Positions 1 to 12,130 of a stretch of DNA of 64,000 bases are shown here, piece after piece. The stretch is taken from contig OX485804.1 of the NCBI GenBank assembly GCA_950295325.1, positions 32,612,001-32,676,000 on the forward strand. Direction: 5' to 3'. Positions within the stretch are counted from its first letter, which is position 1, and each line of letters starts with the position of its first letter. The notes under the pieces were generated by a model. The model saw nothing but the letters and a program-made list of their open reading frames with translations, searched no databases and had not been told where the DNA came from. A program made the translations under genes and the position numbers. The stretch is from Polytrichum commune. Taxonomy: Eukaryota > Streptophyta > Polytrichopsida > Polytrichales > Polytrichaceae.

Positions 1-3000
1 GTGGTGTCGGGCTATTAAAAATCATCTTTCCAACTTGTTTTACTATGATTGGTGAGTCCAACTAACCTTTCATAGGTCAATCCAAGATTTAAAATAGTGG
101 GTCCCATGTGCATACAATACGCCCTCTATGTCTATTCGCACTAGAAGTGTTAACATTTTCAATTAAGGGCAAATGTAAACCCCCGAGTAGAATTGTTAAC
201 ACTTACAGTGCTAACAAGCATAGAAGCCATATTGTACCATATTCTAAATCTCAAAGTATTCTCAAAAGTTTGAGAGGTAAAAAGAGGAGGTCTCAAAAGT
301 TTCCCCCAACTTTCAAAATAGGCGTCAACACATGATGAGCGAACAAGCTCTTAATAGAAAGTTTTCTCAAAGAAACCCATGGTTTTGTCCCTCTTTGAGA
401 GACCTTTACATATAACTCTATTGACTTCTAAGTTACGACATTGTTTATTGGCTATGCCTTGTGGTATGAGCCAAAAGTTTGGCGACCACTCATAATCAAC
501 CACATATGTGATGTGATTCAAAAGAGCTAGGGTTAGCATTTAATTCTTCAAGTGTAGTCTAGTTGTAAGTGGCTGTTGATTTGAAGTGGTCTCTAGAATG
601 AGCTAAAGTTTGGCCTTGGTTGGATCACTGACCATAACTAGCCATGTGTCCAAGATAACAATAGGGCCGATCACGCTTGCAACTAGCCGCACGATTCATT
701 TGAGGTATGTAGGTCTTAAACAATCACTTTTACCTCTACACTCATTTCTCATAGGATATGAAACATGCAATTTGTGCGAGATTGTTAGCAAAATCATAAT
801 CGTGCATGTAGCCACTTTCCTTGTAAAATTTGGAGCTCATACAAACATCTTAATCTTTGTCAAAGTGACGATTCTTTGAATTATTAAGTATTCATATAAG
901 TCCCTCCATTTATGTTGATTATTGTGTTATATTTTGAGCAAGTAGTCCAATCTCTTTTCAACACGTGTCTTTCTGGTAATTGTTCTTAGATCCACACCCA
1001 ACCATTCACCACTCAAATGTAAGTGTCCATTTACAACGAGGTACCAAATTAGGCACATCCACCTTACTGAAATGACTAAATGAAATGCACATTGCTAAGT
1101 TGCCACATTGTATGTTTAATTAGTGTGGATTTTCATTTGGGATTACATCACAAACGTCTAAAAGCATCAAGGTGCATAATTAATCAATCACATCCAACTA
1201 CAACATTGAATCAATGTAATCAAGTTTATATATGAAGGTATCCCAAAGTTCAATTTCCAACTACTACAACAAGCACAACCATGTATAAACTACCTTCAAT
1301 AAACTATGTTTTGGAAGGCTTGTATTGACAAAAATAATCATTCAGATAGAAGTACAATGAACAAGTAGGGGAGAGTAGTATTGTTCCAATGACCCTTTGT
1401 CCGACAGGCACTAGATCATTAACATTACGAACATACCCTTTATTCACGCCAGCCTTGCAAGAGGTCCGGAGTTTTTATCTATCTATCTACAATGAGCAGT
1501 CATACAAACATCATGTCTGGATGTTGTAGACTTATCTCTATAAGTGACAAACATTTGTGTATCAGCAGGACATATCCACGCACAGAAAGAAAAGAAAAAG
1601 TAACGTATGTGGTTTTGTCATTGGCACGAATGTGAGCCCATCGACCTATATTAATCATGGTTATCCACGATGCAAGGCATCTCCACACATAAATAAAGAG
1701 CACATGAAACAATTTACAAATGATGACTTTTGACACAAATCATCACCACCACAATCAAGTTTGACAACAACAACCACTACCTCAAGCTTGTAATTTGGTT
1801 TACAAGGAACAAAGGATCATGGATCTAAGCCAAGAGGTGAACACTACAAGCATATGAGACTTGGGCAACATGTCCTACGTTGATGAAAATTGTCATGCAT
1901 CACTAAAAACAATTGCAAATCTGTCATTATAGTATATTTGCATATTGATACACCAATGCATAACATGTTGCCCAAATCTCGTATTTTTGTAGTCAAAGTC
2001 TCGTATACCAACTCAATAGTGCATAGTGTCTTGCATAAAAATAACTTTCACCTTGGAATGGCTCTAGCTTTGACTCTCGGTAAGGTGGAGGAGATATTGT
2101 TAGTTATTTCCACCCTAAGACTTACGAGCATGGGACTTCTGCATTTGGTACATATAAATGAGTTTGCTTAGTTTTTGTTGAACAATAACTAAAAATGAAA
2201 TAAGCACACGACACAAAGCAGTAATGCCAACCCAATATATATGTTTTGACTGATTGAAATCACACATGGCAGTCGTTGCGGACTTAGTTGTGTTGTTTTG
2301 TTGTTGTCCTTTCATTATATCAATAAAAACGTATGCATAATACTGTAGTGAAGTGCAAGTCAATGAAGCGCCTAAATAACACATTGGTGCCCCAACATTG
2401 AATGTAGGGCTTAAATTGAACATGCGCACGTGCATGTGTGTGCACTAATACATAGTGTGTGCCACAATAACTAAGGCGACATTTGAACTAATTACTCCAT
2501 CGTAATTTTACTGCAAAATAAGTACATATTCTAAGTACATGTTGCGAAATAAGTAAACATTGATTTTGAAAATGTCCACTACTGTGATACCAACCTCCCT
2601 TGATGGTTTTGGGTTAATACTAATAGAAAATTGGCTACTTTATCATTTTCTCATTTGAGCATGCTTGCATGAAATCCCATTTCAATTGCTAAGAGTTTTA
2701 ATAATTTTGACAGTACATTATATGTTCATTGGCAGGTGAAGCATTATCTAGTAAGGTATGTGTGCTTATTGTGGGCACTTCCACTCCACTTACTAATGTG
2801 GCCATTAGAACAATGGGTTGTCAAACTCATATTGCTACTATTTTGAATGAGGAGGAATGTATGTGAGACATTGCGAATAGAGTTTGTGTTGATATCTCCA
2901 TCATTTGTAAAGTGGTTATGTTGGGGAGCCATGTCAAGTTCAAATGCACTTAGAATGGTTTTTTTACGAGCCAAATGGAGTGTTGAACAAGGTGGAAAGA

Positions 3001-3560
3001 AAATGTCTCCTCACTACAAGGATACGAGTTCTAGGTAATTGACCTACGCCACTGGAAACTTGTTCTACATAACTAGAAAATTTGTAAATCTAGCGTGGTG
3101 ATAGATTTGTATTGTGCTTTCATGGACTTGGGATGATTGCGTGGGGCTCGTATGCTAGTAATGCTCACATGCACACAATCATGACTTGTGTTTGCAACTA
3201 TGCATATGAGACAACTGGTGGATGCATGAAAGTGGTTCCAAAGTGGTAATTCCGCTCCTTTGTCGGTTGTCGACATTAAGTTCCATGATTGAAAGTGGAC
3301 ATCTACCCTAGGATTGTGTAAATATGTATAAAATGGCATGACTACTTTTGATGAACATAAGATTATAGCTTGACAAATTTACGCGTGCTTGACCCCTAAG
3401 TGCCTACGGGGCCCAAACTTGGTCCATGTTTGTTGTATGAAGGCTTTGGGTTTGAAAGCTCAAAAGCATTTGCCAAAAGTATAGAAATGAAATATGGAGG
3501 CATACCAGGAGTTATGTTTAAGTGGAGGTGAATGAGAATCTGAAGGTGCAAGCCCAATGT
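1..3560. other. Gene-free repeat-rich DNA
   Basis: No coding region is supported here. Open frames are short, many lack an ATG, and none resembles a known protein. The stretch holds fragments of dispersed repeats seen elsewhere in the window: an inverted relic near 240-410 and a member of the most common repeat (phrases like AGTCCAATCTCTTTTCAACAC, then a 'CTTAGATCCACACC' phrase) near 945-1040. Confidence 0.6.
240..410 (-). repeat. Inverted relic of the ~400-bp repeat seen at 61.8-62.6 kb
   Basis: Read on the minus strand, this stretch shows the same phrases in the same order as the tandem pair at 61815-62620: an 'ACCATGGGTTTC' phrase, then 'GAAAACTTT', 'AAGAGCTTGTT', 'GCCTATTTTGA', and 'ACCTCCTCTTT'. 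It is a partial, diverged copy. No coding capacity is apparent. Confidence 0.6.
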
Positions 3561-3762
3561 CCGGGGGGATTTTTGGGCATAATGGGTTGATATCCTAGTG
3601 TTTCCAAGTCCAAGCCGTTACATGTTGTGAGCTTTCGGGTTTTTCTTTATTAGTGTGAGGTATATTCTATAGATTTTGATAACACAATTGGAATTTTTTT
3701 TTGAAGTCTTGAACTCTAACCAATTATATCTCAAACTCAATTGGTCCATTTGGTAACTACAT
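3561..3762 (+). repeat. CCGGTT-rich dispersed element, copy 1 (diverged)
   Basis: About 200 bp resembling the copies at 5944-6172 (inverted), 20720-20939 and 22364-22586. Shared order: 'TTTTTGGGCATA', 'CCTAGTGTTT', 'CAAGTCCAA', 'GGTATATTCT', 'CTTGAACT', and a tail related to 'TCAAACTCAACCAGTTCATTT'. This copy is the most eroded: several CCGGTT boxes have mutated. Confidence 0.65.
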
Positions 3763-3937
3763 TTTTTTTTGTCTAATTAGTGTGGGTACCCACTCGGAGT
3801 TACATGTGGCTACAAACTTTTCTCCGATATTATCTTCTTCTTTTTATCGTCTTAGGTGTGCATATTAACTACTTATGTTGTTTGGGTAGAAATTATATTA
3901 TCTTGGTAAAAATGTTAGAGCCCAAAACGCACACTAA

Positions 3938-4441
3938 GGGCCACTTCACACACAAGCCAAGAGCCGTGACCATGAAATTGTGAGAGCCCAAAAGAAAGTG
4001 TCCAAAGGCCGTCCCAACACACCTCCAAAATCATGTAGTGTGGTCACACGCCCTCAAGTGTAGTGTGAACTCATATGTGACCAGGCCCTCAACCAAATGC
4101 TATTTCAATGAATTTCTATTCACGCAGGTCCTCACACATGATAAAATAGAATACATCAACAGTTGTGAGCATTCGGAGTACCATGGTCTTCTAGTTTTGT
4201 GTTAGGCCTACCTCCAAGAGGTGGGTTTTGAAAATAGTCCAAGTGACCTTGAAACGTGATCCATTCGACGCCATGTAGGAAGCCATGTAGACCTTACATT
4301 CATCTTGCATTTCACATACTCTGTCGGTCCCTCAAGCGTAGTGTGAAGCAAACTTGGACTGGCTCCGTCTTTTCCAACAATGAGAGTGCTTGAAGTGCAA
4401 TGGTCACAGGCTCTCAGGCTCGTGTATGTGTTGAGTGGCCC
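3938..4441 (+). mobile_element. Tourist-like (PIF/Harbinger-type) MITE, copy 1
   Basis: About 504 bp beginning GGGCCACTTCACACAC after TAA and ending in GAGTGGCCC. The full length resembles 61132-61631 (same orientation), and 40342-40836 and 51426-51927 (opposite). GGGCC-type TIRs and a 3-bp TAA target are the hallmark of Tourist/PIF-Harbinger MITEs. The right flank reads TCA rather than TAA and runs straight into the tandem array that follows, whose unit carries 'CCTAATTAGAC' at the equivalent place. No transposase is encoded. Confidence 0.8.
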
Positions 4442-5515
4442 TCATTAGACAAAACAATATAGCAAGTCGGTTCTCCATGTTCATTGGTGCAAGTTGGGTG
4501 CCTTCACGGGTGGAGGGACCTCGAACTTCATGATCACTCTGGGTTTTTTTTTTGGGTCCTTGGGGTAATCCGAAGTGGTCCTAGGACGAGTTCCACAACC
4601 AATCACATATTTTACTGGGCCTTGAGACAACTTCATAGTCCATGGTGTAAAGAAGCCCTAATTAGACATAACAATACAACACGTCGGTTCTCCTTGTTCA
4701 TCGGTGCAAGTTGGGTGCCTACACGGGTGGAGGGACCTCAAACTCCATGATCACTCTAAATATATTTTTTGGTCCTTGGGGTAATCCGAAGTGGTCATGG
4801 GACGAGTTTCACAACTAATCACATATTTACTAGGCCTTGAGACAACTTCATAGTCCATGGTGTAAAGAACCCCTAATTAGACATAACAATACAACACGTT
4901 GGTTCTCCTTGTTCATCGGTGCAAGTTGGGTGCCTACACAGGTGGAGGGATCCTCGAACTCCTTGGGGTAATCCGAAGTGATTCTGGGACGAGTTCCACA
5001 ACCAATCACATATTCAACTGGGCCTTGGGACAACTTCATGGTCCATGGTGTAAAGAACCCCTAATTAGACATAACAACACAACACGTCGGTTCTCCTTGT
5101 TCATCGGTGCAAGTTGGGTGCCTACACGGGTGGAGGGACCTCGACCTCCTTGGGGTAATCCAAAGTGGATATGGGACGAGTTCCACAACCAATCACATAT
5201 TCAACTAGGCCTTGGGACAACTTCATGGTCCATGGTGTAAAAAAACCCTACTTAGACAGAACAATGTAGCACGTCAGTTCTCCTTGTTCATCAGTGCAAG
5301 TTGGGTGCCTACACGGGTGGAGGGACCTCGAACTCCTTGGGGTAATCCGAAGTGGTCCTGGGACGAGTTCCACAACCAATCACATATTCAACTGGGCCTT
5401 GGGACAACTTCATGGTCCATGGTGTAAAGAACCCCTAATTAGACATAACAATACAACACATCGGTTCTCCTTGTTCATTGGTGCAAGTTGGGTGCCTACA
5501 CGGGTGGAGGGAGGG
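4442..5515 (+). repeat. Tandem array, 5 units of ~187-217 bp plus a partial
   Basis: The phrase GCAAGTTGGGTGCC recurs at about 4489, 4706, 4921, 5109, 5296 and 5483, giving periods of 217, 215, 188, 187 and 187 bp. The first two units carry an extra ~28 bp containing a T-rich run; the later three are shorter and very alike, as expected of recent unequal exchange. Each unit runs through 'GGTTCTCCTTGTTCAT', 'GGGTGGAGGGACCTC', 'GGGTAATCCGAAGTGG', 'GACGAGTTCCACAACC' and 'TGGTCCATGGTGTAAA'. Open frames through it exist only because the units lack stops in some frames; 187 is not divisible by 3, so no repeat protein is likely. Confidence 0.9.
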
Positions 5516-5943
5516 AGAATCCGAAGGCCAGCCACAAGATTTGTGTGGTGCCCTTTGCAACGTCATAAGATACACACACACACATACAACAAACATACAA
5601 ACATACAAACATGCATACCAGGCCAGGCTAGGGCTGGGCTGGGCTGGGCTGGGGCTGGGCTGGGCTTATTATTGGGCTTCTTCTTTGGCTTCTTTATGGG
5701 CTTCTTTAGCTTGCTTATGTATGTGAGTGGGCATGGGCCAGGCCGCCAAGTGGAGGTGGAGATCGATCAAGAGCACAGCAAGGCTTGAGTGATTGGATCT
5801 AGAAGATTCTGGGATCTCGGAGTCCATGCTGACTTAGTATCTGCTGGTCAACAATTGGATATTCCCACTGGCATCTATCTTTGCCTCTCATGCTACCCCT
5901 ACAGTAGCTCCTCACCCTTACCCTTACACCTATGTATGTATGT
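5516..5943. other. Spacer with CA-rich and GGGCT simple repeats
   Basis: This piece separates the array from the inverted element copies. It has an ACACAC/ATACAACAAACATACAAAC tract near 5572-5612 and a GGGCT pentamer run near 5634-5668. Translated frames show only low-complexity Gly-Leu-Trp-Ala strings. No gene is supported. Confidence 0.6.
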
Positions 5944-6172
5944 CTGGGAAGAACCGGCGGTTGCTTTAAAATGAACCGGTTGAGTTTGAGAAACACCCGA
6001 CCGGTTGAAGTTGGAGACTTCCGGAGAGAATTACCGGTCATTTTTAGAAGAATCTATACGAGAATATACCTCGTATGAATGAAAGCAACACCGGAAGATG
6101 ATGTCAACATGTAACCGGCTGGATTTAGAATCACTGGGATCTTGACCGACTATGTATGCCCCAAAAACATTT
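5944..6172 (-). repeat. CCGGTT-rich dispersed element, copy 2 (inverted)
   Basis: Minus-strand copy of the family at 20720-20939 and 22364-22586. It keeps several ACCGGTT/CCGGTC boxes, the 'TGTTGACATC' phrase, the paired 'CTCGTAT...ATACGAG' segment and the 'TATGTATGCCCCAAAA' end. It lies in opposite orientation to copy 1 at 3561, so the two flank the MITE plus array as a long-range inverted pair. Confidence 0.7.
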
Positions 6173-6310
6173 TGGGCACTGGTTTACACCACAGAGCGTG
6201 AAGTCGTCCCAAGGCCCTGTGGAATCTGTGATTGGTTGTTGAGCTCGTCCCGGGAGCACTTCGGTTTGCACCAAGGAAAAAGAATGTCGTAGTGGTCATG
6301 GAGTTCGAGG
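6173..6310 (-). repeat. Inverted partial unit of the 187-217 bp array
   Basis: On the minus strand this reads 'ACCTCGAACTCCATGACCAC', then 'TTGGTGCAAACCGAAGTG', 'GGGACGAGCTC', 'AACCAATCACAGATTCCACA', 'GGGCCTTGGGACGAC' and 'GGTGTAAACC', in the order found in the array units. It abuts the inverted CCGGTT element and is an orphan unit about 0.65 kb from the array. Confidence 0.75.
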
Positions 6311-8590
6311 TTCCCAAAATATATCTTTTGATGCCTATGTTATCCATTGACATGGTCCAATGGGTTTTGTTGTGAGAGAGGTAGAAGAGGTGGTCTGGTA
6401 GAAAAAGACAATGGGCCAAAGCAGAGGAATGTTGTTGTAATAACTATTTTAAGAATTGTTTTTTGGGGAAGAGAAGACGAAAACATGGTTAAACTTGAAT
6501 TTTCAATAATGTAGGCGCCCATGGCAGGAGTATTGTTATAATAGATTGTTAATGACTTTTTTTTTGGAGGGGGGGCTGTAGATACAATGGCGGCTCCTTT
6601 TTATTACTTACTAATGTTAAAATTTGAAACCATAGTAGAAAATGCCATGGTTTGCAACATTTTCTCATTTCTCTTGCATCGTTGTTTTGGCGTGGTTTGG
6701 GTAGTAGTGGGTCATTTATTTATTTATCAAAACATGGAGTGATATACTACTGATGAAGAGTCACATAAAAAGTCACAAGGAGAGTGGTCACTAAGTTACA
6801 TCTATGTCCATAAATTCCAGTTCTTAAATTTTCCGCAATGCCTCCATCAATTTGTTGTTCAAATCTACATATATTCTAGAAATATAGTCTAGAGCATGCT
6901 CGATGCTTGGAATGTGATTGCAATTTTCTAAAGAAATTGAAAGTTGAATTTAACAACAATGTTAAAAAGCATTTCCAAACTCTCATGCCAAGCTTGCAGT
7001 TGTTGATTTTAAGAGTAAAGTAAGACATTCATTAGTTTGATTGCACTTTTGTATGAACTTCCCGCACATACTATTATAAAGAAATATGTCATTGTTTATG
7101 CCAATATACCACGATTATAAGATACTAGTGGGTGTATCTCCCAATTTTTACCAACCTCATTGTTCACAAGTTATTGCACACCGCTCACATGTTAGCACTC
7201 CCCTTCTATATATGTAGCACATCTGAGGTGAATTGGCACAATTATTTACCGAGTTTGATAGAACTTTAGTACCACTTCTTGCCATGGACATGTGGCAAGA
7301 GGGAAGTATTGCATATGAACGCACCTCTCATTCATCCAACATACTACCTTGAAATAGTATGCATGCCAAAGGTTAAAACTTAAAGTCAATTCCATTATTG
7401 GAATTAGCTCAGAAAATCTCAATAAGTCATTCATAAGACATTTGGGATGGCATGGCCATAAACCTTTAGTGGGCCAAGTTTATATGTTGCATGGATAAGA
7501 GGTACACCGTACACTCATATGTGATACTTTCCTCTCGCCTTGGCATGGAAGGTAAAATTCTATGACACTTACCGGGGGCTGGGAGGTTGAAAACGCATAG
7601 AAACATCATTTATGGTATTTAGTGTCACGTACACTATTTGCGAAGGGCTTAAACTAGATGCCTAGAGGCCTCAAAGTGTCACATCCGCTTATTTTCAATA
7701 TGATACTATTTGCCAACATAAGTAACACATTGAGATACTTGAGACGATGGTTTTGCATTTTAGTATGCAAGGAGAAGATAATATCAAGCACATGAATGGC
7801 AAGTGTTATGTGTTTACAATGTAATTTGCAAGGGGAAGGTACTCTCGAGCATTTTCATGCCAAGTGTCATTTGCGTACACTTTTAGTCAACTTGCACACC
7901 GTTATGTAACGTAGACATGCAACTCATTACACTGTTGAACATACTCATGCCAATATATTAGTAAGTGCACTTGAACGCCAAATGTCATCAGGTGACATCG
8001 ATGGTGAAGTTGTGATCATTAGTGTAACCTAGCATACACCTCAAAATAGGGCTAGTGACACTATTCCACATACATGTGGCGCTAATCACCATAAATGATG
8101 TAGTAGCACCACCATCTATTTATGAGCTCATTATCATATCATGAACACTCAACCATTTTGTCCAAGTGACACAGTCACCGACGTGGTGTCACGGCCACAA
8201 GAGTGGCATCCCGCACCTTTATGGAGCATCCCATTGGGGAGTGTCCCAAGACCAAGACCAAGAAAAAAAAAAAAAAACCGCGCGCACACACGCACACACA
8301 AGAAAGTGAGCTACATAGTAGGTTGGGTAAAATTAGTGTGACTTGGAGCCCTCCATAGATTAGGTCATGGATGGGCATTATTTCTCGAGTTTCTCGGCTC
8401 ACGGTTTTCTTTCGAGGTGTTTGTACTTTTTCCTTGTAATCAAATTTGTTTTGATTTGTGTCAAAAACGAGAGAGATTTGCAGTCTTCTAGTGGTGGAAG
8501 AAGTCACGTTCTCTGCAAATCTTTGTGCAACATGTTTGTCCATGGGGTTTATGATAAGTGCTTATCACAACGACCGCGGTCATGAATGTA
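6311..8590. other. Gene-free DNA
   Basis: No coding region is supported. It contains short homopolymers (T/G-rich near 6556-6577, poly-A near 8266-8277) and a segment near 7090-7210 that resembles 56440-56530 (shared 'CCACG..TATA' and 'CACCGCTCACATGTTAGCACTCC' phrases), which marks another diverged dispersed repeat. Confidence 0.55.
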
Positions 8591-8912
8591 TACACTCTAA
8601 CCTCCCTAATATCATGCATGCGGCAACCAAAATGCACGTGATATTTAGGAGGTATGCAGTGTTAACATGGATGCATGATAATAGAGAATCATTGTAGCAT
8701 GTGACATTAATGGAACAACACAAAGTCAACATTGCAATAATAATGACGTTGACATCGTGATGCGTGCGAGCGTGTGGCCTGAATTCTTTGGTGGATCATT
8801 TTAATGTCAAAAACCATGACATATGAGAAGGAAATGTGAGAGAACATCCGTTTCCTAGGGTTTTAGGATATAAGAGAGGGAGTGACATTGATGAGGGTGA
8901 TATGCCCAATAT
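8591..8912 (-). repeat. Foldback element of the 'ACTCTAAACTCC' family, inverted copy
   Basis: It begins 'TACACTCTAACCTCCCTAATA' and ends '...GAGGGTGATAT', so its ends are partly complementary. The interior shares phrases with 20174-20512 and 50775-51238: 'TAACATGGATGCATGATA', 'TAGCATGTGACATT', 'AAAGTCAACATTGCAATAAT', 'CATCCGTTTCCTAGGGTTTT'. It appears to be a diverged non-autonomous DNA element with no coding sequence. Confidence 0.6.
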
Positions 8913-11900
8913 ATTGATGTCATGTGCATAAGAAGTTGTTAGGAGTCACTACAATCACATGAGTCCTAGGCAACTGATCTATGTCACTAGAACTTGTGAT
9001 AAGTAATTAGAGAATTTGCAATTTGTTTTCCCATCGACATGGGACGACTGTATAGGACTCATATGCTAGTAGTGGAACATTGAAGGCTTTGCGCTCTTAC
9101 CGGAGAAGTGAGACATCTCATGGAAAGATGCAAGAACCCGTACACAAGTACAAGGTGAGTTCATCTATCATGATCTGTGACCTATGATGATGGATTCCAA
9201 CATATAGGTACATATTCAAGTCTGAATGATCGTATTTCCAATTCAGTGACCATTAATAAGCCATCTATGATGATTGCTTCAACATTTCAAAATAACTCAC
9301 CTTGAGTCCATAAAACGCAACCTTAGTTCTCATGTTCTCCAAAAATTAGGTATTTCAATATGCACATGTGGTATTTAGTATTTTGATGTGACCTTTACAT
9401 ATGTTGAAACCCAAAAAGAGGTCATAATAGGTACACCTACCTAGAGCTACAAAGAGTTTGCTTGGGATGTGTTTTGGACGTGACGTGACCGTCCATAATT
9501 GAGTTTCAATTAAGAAATGGTAGGGTTACAAATATTCTTTGGGTCAAAAGGTGTTGAATAGAGAAACAATTTATCAAGAAGGAAAACATTGCCATTGAAA
9601 GAATGTGCATATATAATGGCCTCTTCACGATCTCAAGTGTGTGGTTTCCATTTCACAATGTGCATGTGGACTTGTCATAATAACCTCATCAACACATGAA
9701 ACACACGTAACCAATAACAAATAAGAGATGTGTTTCGAAGAAATCATTGTTTATCTACGATTGCCATCCGTGTATGGCACAACTTAACTTATTGTGTTAA
9801 TGATGGCATGACAATATAATACTCTCTTGGCCTCCTTGCAAAGGGAGTCCACGTGTGATTGGAAGTGCCCTAGATATGTGGCTTTCCTCTTCAAAAGTCA
9901 TCAATTCATTGCCTTCAAAGCGGCTTTGCGTGTAATAAAAAAGTAGTAGAAGTGCACAATCCATGCTCCAAGTCCAATTTAATTTTCATGACAACTTTGA
10001 GCCGAGCTATAATGATATGGACTTACTACCTAGGACCATGATAGGGTGCTTCGTGCTGGCTCATATTTTTGGAATGCCCAAGTTCGAACTACAATTTCCG
10101 CATGGGATTGGAATGGTGTCAAGGAATATAAGGGCTGCTTTGCCCGCGGACCAAGAGCCATGACCATGAAAAATCTAAAGTCCCTTGGAAATCATCCAAA
10201 GGCCATATTGTGGGAAATAAGGAATTTCGATTTTGTAAGAGATGGGCTCTGAAGCTTAGTTTGAAGTAAAAGTGGACTATGTTGAGAGACTGCAACATAT
10301 GTTCTGGTTCGAGTCCCCATCATGACAATATTACATTTCTATGAGTCAATGGCAATCTATTTTTGATTGTTGTGGACCCTAGTTATGCGTTAGATCCATC
10401 TCTTCTTGATGGGCCTAAAGTAATATTTGATAGACCATGATACATTCTCCATTTGTTGCTCGGGGAGTTCACTGCGATAATATTAGAAAACAATGTGCGG
10501 GAAAATATAGGGTAATTTATATTCACAAAAGGAAAAACTTAGAATTTTCTTAGAAGTAATATAGGTGAGTATGTATGATAAAAATTGTATTATAAATAAT
10601 ATAGGCTTGATACAAATAACGCATATTTTTAAAATATTTGTAAAAATATACCGTAGGATTTAAGGATCCTAGGTTTTTTGAAATAGGGTGTCCTTTGTGT
10701 TTAGAGGCAGGAAGATTTTGGATGGAAAACTAGGAGTTTTGGTTGGTCTTGTGTATGTCTGCTTCAAGCAGGATGTTGTAGTATTAACTCTATACCCTTC
10801 TACATTATTGCATGGACCCTATTTTTGCTTGCTTTGTTGTTGGTGTTTTAATTGTTTTTTATGACACTTAGTACCGTTGTGTTTAATTGTGCGTGTAATT
10901 TGATTGAGGAACATGGGTTGATTTTGTTGTTTGAAACTGTTTATGAACACTCTTAATGAAAAACCTTGTTGTGCCTTGGATTTTGGTGACTTAGTACTTT
11001 GAATGCTCTTAAACCCTTTGGAGCAAAATCAAATATTTATAATGAACATACCTAGCTTAAAATTAGAGCTTCATCAAATTTAAAATTAATTATAGGGTCA
11101 TTTAAAAAACAAGAAATTAGCAAATTATATAATAATACGGTACAAAAAAATTAAGGATGGATAATTAAATAGCCCTTGAATAAATACCCTTGTCACGCAC
11201 GTGTATACATATATACATGTCTAGTGAACTCCCCGAGATTTGTTGCTATCTAGATTTTTCATACATCCAAATTTTTTTGGGTCACTTAGGTTTTCAAGGT
11301 CTGGTGTAAAATGAACTTCAACTTCTCGATCAATCACACAAGTATGTACCGCAGATCAAGGGCCCTCGAGCTCTAGTGTAAAGTGGCCCTAAGATTGACA
11401 TGTGGCAAAATTTTAGGGGTGTATATATTTATTAAGGTAGGCGGGTGTTAATGAATTGTTTCTCTAAACTGGACACTGATGTATGATTCAGTTAGGTGAG
11501 GATGAAAGAATGAACACCATAAAGGCACATGCTTAGAGATTAGACTATGTCTTAAAATTTTACTAACTAATCCACACTCAATATTGAACACAAATGAGAG
11601 GACCTATGTAATTAGTTAAGGAATTAACATACATGAACTTATGATAACCATAACAAAATTAGGTCTAGCTTCAATTTTCAATCCAATATGTTGTAGGCCT
11701 TGCAGACCTGCCATAGACCGATAATTTGAAAATATAATGTCAACCACACCAACTTCAGTTTAGACCCCATAGACCCACCATTGAACCAACAAAAAATATT
11801 AATAGTATGTATTTTGAAATTAAGTAAAATGGTAATGGCTCAAACCACTGTTTTAGCTCATTTAACAATTCCTTAGGGATAGACCACTGGTTGATACAAC

Positions 11901-12130
11901 ATTTCTCGTCCATTCTCATATAAAAACACCATGTCACTCCCTTCCCATATCCACTCAAACGAGTCCCACATGAATCATACTTGGACAAGATACAAAGAGT
12001 AAACATCCACTCCCAACCAACAAAGAGCTAATGATTTGGTGTTCATTTATTACAAAAACCATACCCACAACTTTAAAGTAGCATTATGTCCTCAAACAAT
12101 ATCCACTAGCTAGGATGATTGACTAGTAGG
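8913..12130. other. Gene-free DNA with MITE and dispersed-repeat fragments
   Basis: No gene is supported. 10125-10210 resembles the left part of the Tourist-like MITE ('CCAAGAGCCATGACCATGAAA ... CCAAAGGCC'), and 11345-11388 resembles its right end ('GTGTAAAGTGGCCCTAA'). They may be two ends of one copy split by later insertion. About 11500-11690 is a copy of the repeat also at 36826-37090 and 58515-58700. Confidence 0.55.

Noticed and set aside
5294-5788. 164-codon open frame across the tandem array
   Set aside because: The frame arises from stop-free repeat units and a GGGCT run. The 187-bp period shifts frame each unit, so no repeat protein is being maintained.
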